Source of the DNA: Novosphingobium profundi
GTDB lineage: Bacteria; Pseudomonadota; Alphaproteobacteria; Sphingomonadales; Sphingomonadaceae
Assembly (NCBI RefSeq): GCF_020524485.1
Contig: NZ_JAIVLF010000001.1
Location: 930,001-994,000, forward strand
Length of the DNA: 64,000 nucleotides
Reading direction: 5' to 3'
A program made the translations under genes and the position numbers. Each line of letters begins with the position of its first letter. Within the stretch, counting starts at the first letter, position 1. This document shows positions 1-8,552 of the stretch, piece after piece. Below the pieces are notes generated by a model. That model did no database searches. It was not told the origin of the DNA and saw nothing but the letters and a program-made list of their open reading frames with translations.

Positions 1-189
1 ACGCAGGACAGCCTGTCCTTCTGCCGGGACATGTTGCGCGAGACCGGCGTGGCGACCGCGCCGGGTATCGATTTCGATCCGGTCCATGGCAAGACCTTCA
101 TGCGCTTCAGTTTTGCGGTGTCGCCGCCCGAGATTGCGGAGGCCATCGCGCGCCTCAAGCCCTGGTTCGCGGCGCGAAGACAGGGCTGA
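1..189 (+). CDS. PLP-dependent aminotransferase, C-terminal end (partial)
   Basis: The reading frame is open from the first base to a TGA at 187-189 and gives the last 62 residues of a protein that starts outside the window. The segment GVATAPGIDFDP, followed by FMRFSF and an amphipathic helix rich in Ala and Glu, is typical of the C-terminal small domain of class I/II (fold type I) pyridoxal-phosphate aminotransferases, where the Arg of the MRFSF stretch would bind the substrate carboxylate. The PLP lysine lies outside the window, so the substrate cannot be named. Confidence 0.75.
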   Translation, partial: TQDSLSFCRDMLRETGVATAPGIDFDPVHGKTFMRFSFAVSPPEIAEAIARLKPWFAARRQG

Positions 190-324
190 GGCGCGTCGCG
201 TTGAGGTTTTGAGTGTGGGCTGTCGCAATCCGGGATAGGGCGGCGACATCCGGGATTTTCCACATTGACCGGGGGCGGGATCTGCGGCTTTGAGCCGCTT
301 CCCCCCTTCAAGGTCGACACCCTC

Positions 325-723
325 ATGTTTCCCTCCGAACTTACCCTCGATATCGACACGGCCAGCCTCACCGTCCGTTTGCGTGCGTTGGCGCAGGAGT
401 GTGCGCAGTGCGCTCCAAGCGAAGAGGATGCGCGCGTCTGCGAGGCTCTCGCGCTGCTTGGGGCGCGTGTGACGGCGAAAGAGGTCGGGGGCATGGACTG
501 CGTGCTGCGCCTCCTGGGTGAGGACGTGGGGTTCCTCTGCTCGCGAGGGCGAGGCGGTGTGTGCCTCGCGATGCTTGCCGTGGACGGCGCGGATGAAGAG
601 GTCTGCGTGCAGGGCGCCACGCCCGCGCTCGCGCTGCTGGGCGCGTGGGCCTCGGCCTGGCTGGTGCATCTGGGCGATGCGACCGAAGAGCCGCGCGAGG
701 CGGTGTCTTCCCGCCTTCATTGA
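325..723 (+). CDS. hypothetical protein, 132 aa
   Basis: I do not recognise the family. The frame has strong G/C preference at third codon positions, as in neighbouring real genes, which supports coding. ATG at 325 is preferred over an in-frame TTG at 265, because the 20 extra residues look like noise and an AAGG-like site lies about 12 bases before the ATG. The protein is acidic, rich in Ala, Leu and Cys, has no signal peptide, and its second half (LAMLAVDG, ALALLGAW) looks like an alpha/beta fold. It converges with the phosphatase gene that follows. Confidence 0.5.
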   Translation: MFPSELTLDIDTASLTVRLRALAQECAQCAPSEEDARVCEALALLGARVTAKEVGGMDCVLRLLGEDVGFLCSRGRGGVCLAMLAVDGADEEVCVQGATPALALLGAWASAWLVHLGDATEEPREAVSSRLH

Positions 724-744
724 CATCGTCGGGCGCTATTCGGA

Positions 745-1524
745 TCAGGCGCAGCCTTGCAATTCGCTTGCGGGAATGTCGAGCCAGGACAGCGTTCCGC
801 CTTTGCCCGCACCTGTGTCGATCCGGACCAGCTTCCCACCCCGGGCATTGGTCTGCGTGAATATGGCCTCGCAGCGGTCATGTCCGATGACGACCTTACG
901 CCCGTGCGGAATGCTTTCGAGCCAGTCGTAAAGGCGCACCGGATAGCCCGAGCTGTCGCGGGTCCCGTCGGTCTGGCCGAACAGGGCGCGGTGTACGCGC
1001 CCGTCGCCCTTGAGGGAAAGGGCCTCTCCAGCCGTGGGAGCCGGACGGTCGAACATGGCAGGACTGGCGCCTGCGTGGACGAACAGCCAGGGGCCGATGT
1101 TGCGCCACAGGGGCGCGGCGGAAAGGATGCGGATCGTGCTCGCGACAAGGGCATCGCGATCCGGCGCGCGCCGGATTTCGGCCAGTGTGCGATCAAGGCC
1201 ATGGGTGAGTTTCATGCGCCGCTCGGCGCCATCACCGGCCCGCCACGCCACGAGGTAGCGCAGCAGCTTGAAGCAATGGTTCCCGGGGACGAGCAGGGCC
1301 CGGTCCTGTGTGTCGAGCCGGGCAAGGAGCCGCAGGACGGCGGCGCTGTCATTATCGGGATCCTGGTCCGCCGGATCGGCGTCGGTGAGGTCGCCGATAA
1401 AACCTAGGGCGTACCCCCGCGCCAAAGCCTCCTCGGCCGGGGCATGCACCGCATGCGCGCCGTGGATGTCGCCAAACCATCGTATGCCGGCGTATGTCGA
1501 TGGAAAGGAAGATGAGAAAGTCAC
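745..1524 (-). CDS. calcineurin-like metallophosphoesterase (PPP/ApaH-like)
   Basis: The 259-residue protein carries the metallophosphoesterase signature in order: GDIHG at residues 18-22, GDLTDAD at 44-50, GNH at 81-83, VHAG at 149-152 and GHD at 214-216. These residues hold two metal ions in phosphoprotein-phosphatase and ApaH/PrpE-type enzymes, so hydrolysis of a phosphomonoester or dinucleotide is likely. The second motif is unusual: the canonical GDxxDRG reads GDLTDAD, so the Arg-Gly is lost. No signal peptide is visible, so it should be cytoplasmic. It is transcribed alone. The substrate is unknown. Confidence 0.75.
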   Translation of the reverse strand: MTFSSSFPSTYAGIRWFGDIHGAHAVHAPAEEALARGYALGFIGDLTDADPADQDPDNDSAAVLRLLARLDTQDRALLVPGNHCFKLLRYLVAWRAGDGAERRMKLTHGLDRTLAEIRRAPDRDALVASTIRILSAAPLWRNIGPWLFVHAGASPAMFDRPAPTAGEALSLKGDGRVHRALFGQTDGTRDSSGYPVRLYDWLESIPHGRKVVIGHDRCEAIFTQTNARGGKLVRIDTGAGKGGTLSWLDIPASELQGCA

Positions 1525-1869
1525 AGGGAAAAGCGTATCGGTCCTTGGCCAGGGTCAGCCCCATCCTACCGCGCATCCGTGGATATGGCCACGCGCGCCG
1601 AGCGATCTGTCAGACGGCTCAGGCGAGGCCATCCGGACATGGCAATGTCGGGGAGGGCCCGGAGGCAGGTCCGGCCGAACGCAAGCGTCGGTCCGGGCCT
1701 GCCCATAGTACACGACTAGCGGGACCAGGAGCCGGTTCGGGACGAGCCCGGACCGGTGCTTGACGATATCTCACGGAAGGTGTTGCGCATCGGTTTTCAA
1801 GAACATGCGCAGGTCTACGTAGGCGTGTGCCAGCTTGCGGACAGGCGGGCAGCCTCTAGAGTGCTCCTT
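1525..1869. other. intergenic region between divergent genes
   Basis: About 345 bases separate the start of the phosphatase gene (minus strand) from the start of the secreted NTF2-like gene (plus strand). It must hold both promoters, but I see no convincing -35/-10 pair, operator or RNA gene. An in-frame GTG at 1756 would extend the downstream protein by 38 residues without adding recognisable sequence. Confidence 0.4.
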
Positions 1870-2343
1870 ATGGTGATCTCGACGTTCTTTCTCGTGGTGT
1901 CTGCTGCCACCGCTTCGGCTGCCGCCTGTGACCTGCGTTCGGACATGGGCGCGCGCGAACTTCACGAGGTTCTTGCCCGGCGCGCTGTCGAATTGGTGGT
2001 TACGGCGGCGCGCTCCGATGCGAACAGCAGGGACCGGTTGGATCGGTTGATGGATCCCGACGCTGCCTTTGACCTGGGGTCAGGCGATGTCGGGCGGCCA
2101 ATGGGGCACGGGGCGGAGGGCGCACGCGCCGTCGTCGCGCTGATGAAGGCCGATCGATATCGCTATCTCGGCTGGGACTATATGGATGGGCCCGTCGATG
2201 CCTGTGGCGAGCACGAGGCGTCCATCGAGTTCATCGCCTCTGCGGATCGGCAGGTCTATCCCGTCACATTCCACTTTCACAACGGACGTGTGATCGAGGC
2301 AAAGGGGTGGTCCCGGTCCTTTCGTGAAGGGACCTTGCCGTGA
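1870..2343 (+). CDS. secreted NTF2/SnoaL-like protein
   Basis: The 157-residue product starts with a hydrophobic signal peptide (about residues 1-18, ending near ASAAA). The mature part has an N-terminal helix pair, a segment DPDAAFDLG, and strands such as YRYLGWDYM and VTFHFHNGRVIEAKGW. This order, a helical start followed by a curved sheet closing with an 'F.xGrI...' strand, resembles the NTF2/SnoaL fold, but the resemblance is by eye only. ATG 1870 was chosen because it places the signal peptide at the N-terminus; GTG at 1861 and 1756 are alternatives. Function is unknown. Confidence 0.55.
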   Translation: MVISTFFLVVSAATASAAACDLRSDMGARELHEVLARRAVELVVTAARSDANSRDRLDRLMDPDAAFDLGSGDVGRPMGHGAEGARAVVALMKADRYRYLGWDYMDGPVDACGEHEASIEFIASADRQVYPVTFHFHNGRVIEAKGWSRSFREGTLP

Positions 2344-2608
2344 TGAGTCGATGATCCCCCGCCGGTTGTAGGCAGTCGGGACAGGCAGGGCGTTCGGGTG
2401 CGTCCACTGGAGCCGGACAAAAGTTCCTGAGGACATGCCGACCAGTCGGACGTTGATTCAGATGGGCAGCGTCCTTGGGTTCCCAAGCTGTCGGCCTCGC
2501 CTTTCGCGTGCGCCCCCCGATTGAGAAAGGGGAGGTCGACGATCTGGCTGCCCCTCCTGGAATGATTTCCTGTTTCCGGCTTTCCGGCCCTCCCTGCCTG
2601 CGCCCCGG

Positions 2609-3214
2609 TTAGTGGACCATGGCCGCTTCGATGGCGATGCGGATGGCATCGGAGGTGTGGTTTGCGCCCAGCTTGTTGAGCATGTTGGCGCGGTGGATTT
2701 CCACCGTGCGGGGGCTGATCGAGAGCTTTTCCCCGATGAGGCGGTTGGACAGGCCGCTGGCGACACCGCCGAGGACTTCGCGTTCGCGCCTGGTGAGGCG
2801 GTCCACGCGGGCGCGGGCCATGATTTCACGCAGCTTGGCGTTTCCCACGCTTTCGGCCCGGCGCATCGCGCGGTCGAGCGTTTCGTTGAGTTCGGGCGCG
2901 GTGATGGGCCAGGCAATGTAGTCGATCGCGCCGTCGAGGATGGCGCCGACAATGCGCTGGGCGGCCGGGTTTTCACTGAAGGCGATGATCGGAAACCATT
3001 CGCCATGCAGGGACATGTTCTCGATCAGTTCGTCGATGGCGCCGGCATCGTCATGGATCAGGATGATGCCCGAGCGCGGCCAGCTGGACGTCAGTTCGGA
3101 GAGATTCTCAAAGGGTTCGACGTGAATGTTGGCCGAAGACAACGCGTGGCTGATGGAGGCGCGGCGGCGCATGTCCTTGTCGATCAGGATGAGGTTCGAG
3201 ATACCCTGTTCCAA
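2609..3214 (-). CDS. LuxR/FixJ-type response regulator with degenerate receiver
   Basis: A 201-residue protein with an N-terminal receiver-like domain (about 1-120) and a C-terminal LuxR helix-turn-helix (about 138-195, LTRREREVL ... SPRTVEIHRANMLNKL). Asp12/Asp14 and Asp55/Asp56 could form the acidic pocket and Ser80 the switch residue, but the near-invariant Lys before Pro in the last loop is Trp102 (AWP). Phosphorylation-dependent switching is therefore doubtful. It lies downstream of fliS in the same direction with a 210-base gap, so it probably has its own promoter. A role in flagellar control is inferred from position only. Confidence 0.75.
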   Translation of the reverse strand: MEQGISNLILIDKDMRRRASISHALSSANIHVEPFENLSELTSSWPRSGIILIHDDAGAIDELIENMSLHGEWFPIIAFSENPAAQRIVGAILDGAIDYIAWPITAPELNETLDRAMRRAESVGNAKLREIMARARVDRLTRREREVLGGVASGLSNRLIGEKLSISPRTVEIHRANMLNKLGANHTSDAIRIAIEAAMVH

Positions 3215-3424
3215 GATAATTCTCCCTTCTTATTTCTGCTTAGGGAGATATCGCAAATCGGGGCGTTTTCCTGAGGTTTCCCGTCCAATGTCGAGGTTTT
3301 GGGCGGCGGTCCGAGGGAAATTACCGAGAAATCAAAGCAAGGATAGACCATCTGGGCCGCCGAAATGGTGGTAGATGGAGAATGCACCGAAAATCTGCGA
3401 CGCTAGGTGGTAAACGCGGCGGGA

Positions 3425-3796
3425 TCAGCCGGTCTGCATGGCCTGGCTGATTTCCAGGAAATCGCTGCGCAGGGCATCGATCCGGTCGCGCGCGAACGTC
3501 GTTGCGCTATCCAGGATCGTGCGCCGTGCGGCCGCGTAGAGCTGGTTCAGCGCCGAGGCTATCCCGCTGTCGCCCGAGACGCCCATCTGCAAGGCGGTGA
3601 CGGCGGTCAGGGCGCGGGTCATCGAGCGGCTCTTCAATTCGCCATCGCCGATCGCGTCCGCGTGGAGCGCGGTGCCCAGCGCGCTGACGAGATGTTCATA
3701 GCACAGGTGCACCAGCTCGGTGCGGTCGGCGCCGTTGACACGGGCGTCGAAGTCGACGCGGCGATAGGCTTCGTGCGGGGTGACGCGTCCGAGCAT
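3425..3796 (-). CDS. fliS: flagellar export chaperone FliS
   Basis: The 123-residue, largely helical protein contains the FliS pattern: an N-terminal Y-x-x-V-D segment (AYRRVDFDARV), the helix ELVHLCYEHLVSAL, and a later helix ALNQLYAAARRTIL. FliS binds the C-terminal helices of flagellin in the cytoplasm and stops early polymerisation before export. It begins one base after the fliD stop codon, so the two are co-translated. It is the last gene of the long minus-strand fli operon. Confidence 0.88.
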   Translation of the reverse strand: MLGRVTPHEAYRRVDFDARVNGADRTELVHLCYEHLVSALGTALHADAIGDGELKSRSMTRALTAVTALQMGVSGDSGIASALNQLYAAARRTILDSATTFARDRIDALRSDFLEISQAMQTG

Positions 3797-3797
3797 G

Positions 3798-5228
3798 TCA
3801 GCTGTCCGAACGGTTCCACTGGGCGATCTGGTTCTCCAGCATGGCCATCGTGGAGTTCAGCATGCCGATGCGGCTTTCCGAAGTGGTGAACTGGCCGGCG
3901 AGGCGCGCGCGCAGCTTTTCCTGCTGCTCGGCGATCTCGGTGCGGCTCTCGGAAATGTCGGTGAGCTGCGTGGTGTACTTGCGGATCGAGGCCCCCAGCG
4001 AGTTGAGGCTCGTGGTGGAGGACGCGTCGCGGTAGATGCGGTTGATGCTGGCGTAGACACCGTGGACGCCGGTCGTGAACATGGCCGCGACGCCTTCCGG
4101 ATCGGCTTCCATGGTGGCGGCGAGCCGCTCGGTGTCGAGCGTGAAGGTGCCGTTGCGCTCGGTCTTGAGGCCCAGGTCGCCGAGCGTGCGCGCGGTGCCC
4201 GTGGCGTTGGGCATGATGGTGCTGCTGGCAAGTCCCGAGAAGGCGCGCTTGAGCGCGCGGGCGCCGCCGTCGTTGGCGAGTTCGCCGCCGATGGCGGTCG
4301 CCGCGTTGAGCGCGGACATGACTTCGTTCAGCGCATCGGTCAGGTCCTGCATCGAACTGGAGATGCTGGGGCCCGGATCGGCGAACGAGACGCGAGTGGG
4401 CGCGCCGATATTGGTGCCCGAAAGCTGGAGACGCACGCCGGGGATGACGTCGCTTACCGTGTTCGAGGTGGAAGTGTAGTCGAGCCCGTCGACCGAGAAG
4501 GCTGCGTCCACGGCGCTGGCGAGCAGCTCGCCATTCGTGGAGGACGGGTTCCAGGCAAGGTTGGCGAGGCCGGGTTCAAGTACGTCCTCGGCCGCCTCCA
4601 GGATGAAGCCGTTGGCCGCGCCGTTCTGGCCCTTGAGGACCAGCTGGGCGCCGTCGACGGTCTGGGCGACGTAGGCCTGCACGCCCGCATTGGCGCCGTT
4701 GATGGCGCTGGCGACGTCGGCGAGCGTCGCGCCGCTGGCAATCGTGATGTCGACTGCGGCGTGGCCGGTGTCCTCGGTGAAGGTACTGCCCGAGACCGTG
4801 CCGAAGCGCAGGGTCAGGGTGCCGGCGCCAACCGTGTCGGAGGCCGAGGCATAGGCGTTGCTGGCGATGTTCTGGCCACTGGCAAGGCGCGTGACTTCCA
4901 GATCGTAGCTGCCCTTGGGCAGCGACGTGCCGGTCAGCGAAGCCGAGGCGACCGAGCTGTTGGCGACGCTGGGCGTGCGCGAGAGGTCGCCGGTGCGGAT
5001 CAGCGTGCCCAGCGAGGTGTCGAGCGCGAGCATCATCGAGCGGATGTCGGACGCGGAGGAGATCTGGGCTTCCAGCGTCTCGCTGCGGGTGTCGAGCCGG
5101 TTGACCTTGTTAGCGAACTGCGCCTGCGCCAGCTTGTTGGCGAGGTCGAGCATATCGATGCCGCTGCCCCCGCCGAGGGCGGTGACCAGCGAGCTGGTGG
5201 CGGTGGGGGAGTTGTTGATCGTGCTCAT
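3798..5228 (-). CDS. fliD: flagellar filament cap protein FliD (hook-associated protein 2)
   Basis: The 476-residue protein has the FliD layout: an N-terminal Ser/Gly-rich start followed by a helix (SGIDMLDLANKLAQAQF), beta-rich middle domains (residues about 100-330) and a long C-terminal helical segment (TTQLTDISESRTEIAEQQEKL at the start of its last 90 residues). FliD forms the cap under which flagellin folds at the filament tip. ATG 5228 is preceded by a 58-base gap from flhB, one of the few gaps in this operon. Confidence 0.92.
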   Translation of the reverse strand: MSTINNSPTATSSLVTALGGGSGIDMLDLANKLAQAQFANKVNRLDTRSETLEAQISSASDIRSMMLALDTSLGTLIRTGDLSRTPSVANSSVASASLTGTSLPKGSYDLEVTRLASGQNIASNAYASASDTVGAGTLTLRFGTVSGSTFTEDTGHAAVDITIASGATLADVASAINGANAGVQAYVAQTVDGAQLVLKGQNGAANGFILEAAEDVLEPGLANLAWNPSSTNGELLASAVDAAFSVDGLDYTSTSNTVSDVIPGVRLQLSGTNIGAPTRVSFADPGPSISSSMQDLTDALNEVMSALNAATAIGGELANDGGARALKRAFSGLASSTIMPNATGTARTLGDLGLKTERNGTFTLDTERLAATMEADPEGVAAMFTTGVHGVYASINRIYRDASSTTSLNSLGASIRKYTTQLTDISESRTEIAEQQEKLRARLAGQFTTSESRIGMLNSTMAMLENQIAQWNRSDS

Positions 5229-5286
5229 GGCAGAAAGAACGGCTCCACGAAGGGCAGGTTAAGGGTGGCGACGTGCAGGGCGGGCA

Positions 5287-6423
5287 TCACGGGCCTGCCG
5301 ATTCCAGGCGGCCCTCGCTGTCGAAGCGCAAGGTGACGGGCACTGCAACAGCGGGGCGGGTGCGTGTCTCGCCGCGCTTCAGGGCCATGACGAAGGCCAG
5401 GATCGCGGCTACGGCGACGTAGTGTTCCTCGCGGATCATGCGCTTCTCCCGGGTGCTGTAATAGACCGAGCGTGCGAGCGCGGGGTATTCCAGCGTGGGC
5501 ACGGCGTATTCGGCGGCCAGTTCGCGGATCGCCATGGCCTTCTCGCCGCGCCCCTTGGCGACGAGGATAGGCGCGGGCGCCTTATCGGGGTTCCAAGACA
5601 GGGCCACGGAAAAGTGCGTGGGGTTGGTGAGAACGAAGCTGGCTTCCTGCATCGCGGGGATGAGGGCGCCCATCGCGATCTTGCGCTGGCGGTCCTTTAT
5701 CGCGGCCTTCTTTTCGGGCGCGCCTTCGCTGTCCTTCTGTTCGTCGCGCACTTCCTGCAGTGTCATCTTGAGGCGCATGAGACGGCGAAACAGCTGGACG
5801 GGCAGGTCGAGCAGGGCGATCAGCGTGAGCCCTGCGGCGAGCCAGAAGAGCAGGAGGACCAGTTCCTCCCAGGCATAGGAAAGCTCCTGAAGCAGGTTGC
5901 CCCGGCCCAATCGGGCAAGCGTTTCCAGCCGGTCGCTGGCCCACACCCAGGCGATGGTGCCCAGCAGCGTCACCTTGGCGAGGCCCTTGACCATCTCGAT
6001 CAGGCCATTGGGCCCGAACATGCGCTTCAGGCCCTTCATGGGATCGATGCGCGAGCCCTTGAAGGCCAGGTTCGAGGCCAGCCAGCGGCCTTCGCCAAAA
6101 CCCAGCTGCGAGAGCAGGCTGACGAGCATCACGCTCACCCCGAGGAGGAACACCGGGGGGAGGGCGGCAATCAGGGCCTGGATGAGGAGGGCCCCGGGGG
6201 TGAAATCGTCGATGGCACCGGGCGTGAAGAGAAACCCGGCGCGCAGCACGCGCACGAGACGCTCCAGCAGCCACGGCCCTGCGAGCAGCAGCCAGATCGC
6301 GCCAATGGCGACCGCGCCCGCGGTCCCCAGCTCGCGCGAGCGGATGACGTCGCCCTTCTTGGCGGCATCGCGCTTGCGCTTTTGCGTGGGGGCAAAGCTC
6401 TTTTCGCCGTCGCTCTCGCTCAT
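5287..6423 (-). CDS. flhB: flagellar type III export protein FlhB
   Basis: The 378-residue inner-membrane protein has a basic cytoplasmic N-terminus, four hydrophobic segments in residues about 35-210 and a cytoplasmic tail. The tail contains NPTH at residues 267-270, the autocleavage site at which FlhB cuts itself between Asn and Pro to switch export from hook/rod to filament substrates. Its ATG overlaps the fliR stop codon (ATGA), so translation is coupled. The tail runs about 55 residues past the usual end of the FlhB-C domain with a Pro/Val-rich stretch. Confidence 0.93.
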   Translation of the reverse strand: MSESDGEKSFAPTQKRKRDAAKKGDVIRSRELGTAGAVAIGAIWLLLAGPWLLERLVRVLRAGFLFTPGAIDDFTPGALLIQALIAALPPVFLLGVSVMLVSLLSQLGFGEGRWLASNLAFKGSRIDPMKGLKRMFGPNGLIEMVKGLAKVTLLGTIAWVWASDRLETLARLGRGNLLQELSYAWEELVLLLFWLAAGLTLIALLDLPVQLFRRLMRLKMTLQEVRDEQKDSEGAPEKKAAIKDRQRKIAMGALIPAMQEASFVLTNPTHFSVALSWNPDKAPAPILVAKGRGEKAMAIRELAAEYAVPTLEYPALARSVYYSTREKRMIREEHYVAVAAILAFVMALKRGETRTRPAVAVPVTLRFDSEGRLESAGP

Positions 6424-7202
6424 GGCGCGATCACCTGGGCGGCGTTGAGGATCGCTTCGCGCGAGAGGCGGGTGACGAGATCGGTGAGAACCGGCGCAGA
6501 GACAAGCAGCGCGGCCAGACCGCCGAGGATCCCTGCGGGCAGGCCCAGCGAGAAGAGATTGAGCGCGGGGGCGGAACGGCTGAGGACGCCCGTTACCAAC
6601 TGCACGGTGAGCAGGACAAGGCAGACCGGCAGCGCAATGGTCGCGGCGGTTGCGAACATCTGCACGCCAAACCCGGCGATGAGGGCGAAACGTCCGGTGC
6701 CCAGCCAGGTCTCACCCGGGGGGAAGGTGCGGTAGCTTTCCACGATGAGGGCGAACCATTGAAGGTGCGCGCCCAGCCCCAGGAAGATCATCGTCAGGAC
6801 GACCGCGAAGTACTGGCCCAGCGCGGGCGACTGCGTGCCCGAATTGGGATCGACCGCAACCGCCATGTTCATGCCCATCGAGCCGCCGATGACCTCGGCC
6901 GCAATGACCGGGGCGGCAAAGGCGAGCTGGAGCACGAAGCCGAGCGCCAGGCCGATCACGACTTCGCCCAGCACGGCCAGTAGGCCGGGAAGCGAGAAAA
7001 GCGCGGCGGGCACGGCCACATTTGTCCAGGCGCAGACCAGCACGGCGAGCGCGCCCGCACCGATCACCCGCAGCTGCGGAGGCACGCTGGGGATGCCGAA
7101 CAAGGGCGCGGCGACAAGCGCGGCACCGATGCGGGTCATCACGAAGAGCATGCGCCAGAACTCGTCTTCCAGGGCGCCGAAGCCGAAGTCGAGCTGGATC
7201 AC
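6420..7202 (-). CDS. fliR: flagellar type III export protein FliR
   Basis: The 260-residue protein is almost entirely hydrophobic with about six membrane segments and family-like stretches such as MTRIGAALVAAPLFG near the N-terminus and GLALGFVLQLAFAAP in the middle. FliR joins FliP and FliQ to form the export gate inside the basal body. GTG at 7202 was chosen because it overlaps the fliQ stop as GTGA and places the first membrane segment correctly; the frame is open further upstream but encodes only Arg/Pro-rich noise. Confidence 0.92.
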   Translation of the reverse strand: MIQLDFGFGALEDEFWRMLFVMTRIGAALVAAPLFGIPSVPPQLRVIGAGALAVLVCAWTNVAVPAALFSLPGLLAVLGEVVIGLALGFVLQLAFAAPVIAAEVIGGSMGMNMAVAVDPNSGTQSPALGQYFAVVLTMIFLGLGAHLQWFALIVESYRTFPPGETWLGTGRFALIAGFGVQMFATAATIALPVCLVLLTVQLVTGVLSRSAPALNLFSLGLPAGILGGLAALLVSAPVLTDLVTRLSREAILNAAQVIAP

Positions 7203-7489
7203 GGGATGACCTGCTCGGCCTGGCCCATGCGCGCGATCTGGGCGAAGATTTCCTGCGCGAAGTCGCCCACCAGCGTCATCATCGAGGAGCCCATCAGGAC
7301 AAGGACCAGCGCGACGACGGCGAGCTTGGGGACGAAGGTGAGCGTCTGCTCGTTGACCGAAGTCGCCGCCTGTACCAGCCCCACCGCAAGCCCTACGGCG
7401 AGGGCCGAGAGCAGCACCGGCGCGGCGACAAGGGCGGTGACCCACAGCATCTTGTCCGCAAGCGCGAGAAGGTTGGTGATGTCTTCCAT
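7199..7489 (-). CDS. fliQ: flagellar type III export protein FliQ
   Basis: The 96-residue protein has two membrane helices (about residues 13-38 and 50-75) separated by a short loop with the FliQ pattern Q-A-A-T-S-x-N-E-Q-T-L-T-F-V-P-K. It is part of the FliPQR export gate. ATG 7489 (MEDITNLLAL) is preferred over ATG 7507, which would overlap the fliP stop and add six residues not typical of the family. The stop codon overlaps the GTG of fliR. Confidence 0.92.
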   Translation of the reverse strand: MEDITNLLALADKMLWVTALVAAPVLLSALAVGLAVGLVQAATSVNEQTLTFVPKLAVVALVLVLMGSSMMTLVGDFAQEIFAQIARMGQAEQVIP

Positions 7490-7499
7490 CGCCGCGCCC

Positions 7500-8276
7500 T
7501 CAGGCAAAGCTGGCTGCGAGCGAGCCCATCATCAGCGCCCACCCGTCGACAAGGACGAAGAGCAGGAGCTTGAAAGGCATAGAGACCACCATCGGGCTCA
7601 TCATCATCATGCCTAGCGACATCAGCACCGAGGAGATCACAAGGTCGATGACCAGGAAGGGCAGGAACAGCATGAAGCCGATCTGAAAGGCGGTCTTGAG
7701 CTCGCTGGTGACAAAAGCGGGCAGGAGGATCGAGAAGGGCACCTCGCGGCTGGAGGCAAATTGCGGCGCGTTGGCCATCTCGGCAAACATGGTGAGGTCG
7801 CGCTCGCGCGTCTGGCGCACCATGAAGGCGTGAAACTCCGTCCCCGCGTTGGCGATGGCCTCCTGCGCGTTGATCTGGTCGGCGGCATAAGGGGCGATTG
7901 CGGTCTCGTTCACGCGGTCGAGTGTCGGGGCCATGACGAAGAGCGAGAGGAACATGGCAAGCCCGATCAGCACCTGGTTGGGCGGGGATTGCTGGAGACC
8001 GATGGCCTGGCGCAGGATAGCCAAAACCACGAGGATGCGCGTGAAACTCGTCATCATCAGGACGAGGCTGGGCAGGATCGTCAGCAGCCCCATGATGAGG
8101 AGCAGCTGGAGCGACATGCTCATGCCCGGCCCGCCCGGCCCGTCGCCGGTGCCGCCGATCTGTTCGAAGGCGCGGTCGAGCGCGCCGGGGATGGCCTCCT
8201 GCGCGTGGGCGAGCGTGGGGATGAGCGCGAGGGCCAGGACCGCGCCTGTAAGCGCGAGCGCAAGCGGGCGTCTCAT
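7500..8276 (-). CDS. fliP: flagellar type III export protein FliP
   Basis: The 258-residue protein begins with a cleavable signal peptide (to about residue 25, LAHA), as FliP normally does. It has the family segments LLIMGLLTILPSLVLMMTSFTRI and RQAIGLQQSPPNQVLIGLA, followed by membrane helices in the second half. It forms the core ring of the export gate. Its ATG overlaps the fliO stop (ATGA). Confidence 0.95.
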   Translation of the reverse strand: MRRPLALALTGAVLALALIPTLAHAQEAIPGALDRAFEQIGGTGDGPGGPGMSMSLQLLLIMGLLTILPSLVLMMTSFTRILVVLAILRQAIGLQQSPPNQVLIGLAMFLSLFVMAPTLDRVNETAIAPYAADQINAQEAIANAGTEFHAFMVRQTRERDLTMFAEMANAPQFASSREVPFSILLPAFVTSELKTAFQIGFMLFLPFLVIDLVISSVLMSLGMMMMSPMVVSMPFKLLLFVLVDGWALMMGSLAASFA

Positions 8277-8548
8277 TCGATCACCTCGAAGGTGGCGCGC
8301 GCGGGCGCCTCGGCCAGCCGCGTCAGGCCATGGCGCGAGGCCGAGACGAGGATCTCGCGGCCATGAAACTCGATCACCGCCAGCTTGAGCGTGGGCGAGA
8401 GCATGGTCGTCTCGACAATGCGGATGGATCGCGCGCCGCTGTTGATACCGGCGCGCTGCTGGACCTTGCGGGCGAGCGTCAGCGCGCCCCAGGCGAGGAG
8501 CGCGATCAGCGGCAGCAGGATCGCGAGCTTGAGAACATACCAGAGCAT
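8273..8548 (-). CDS. fliO: flagellar biosynthesis protein FliO
   Basis: The 91-residue protein has one membrane helix near the N-terminus (LKLAILLPLIALLAWGALTL, ending about residue 25) followed by a small basic cytoplasmic domain (RIVETTMLSPTLKLAVIEFHG), typical of short FliO. FliO stabilises FliP during export-gate assembly. ATG 8548 lies five bases after the fliN stop and puts the helix at the N-terminus; the frame is open upstream but that part overlaps fliN and looks non-coding. Confidence 0.82.
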   Translation of the reverse strand: MLWYVLKLAILLPLIALLAWGALTLARKVQQRAGINSGARSIRIVETTMLSPTLKLAVIEFHGREILVSASRHGLTRLAEAPARATFEVIE

Positions 8549-8552
8549 GGCT

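Noticed and set aside
2344..2608. Possible gene or terminator between the NTF2-like gene and the response regulator
   Set aside because: Open frames here are short and Pro/Arg-rich. A GGAGGGG/CCCCTTTC pairing on the minus strand needs two G-U pairs and a long loop, so no terminator is called.
3337..3350. Sigma-54-like TGG-N7-TTGC upstream of the response regulator (minus strand)
   Set aside because: One base too short between GG and GC, and the -24 half is otherwise unlike the consensus.
3780..5336. Long open frame of 518 codons on the plus strand opposite fliD
   Set aside because: It is Gly/Arg/Val-rich, has no recognisable domain and is explained as a shadow of the GC-rich fliD gene. The minus-strand product is a clear FliD.
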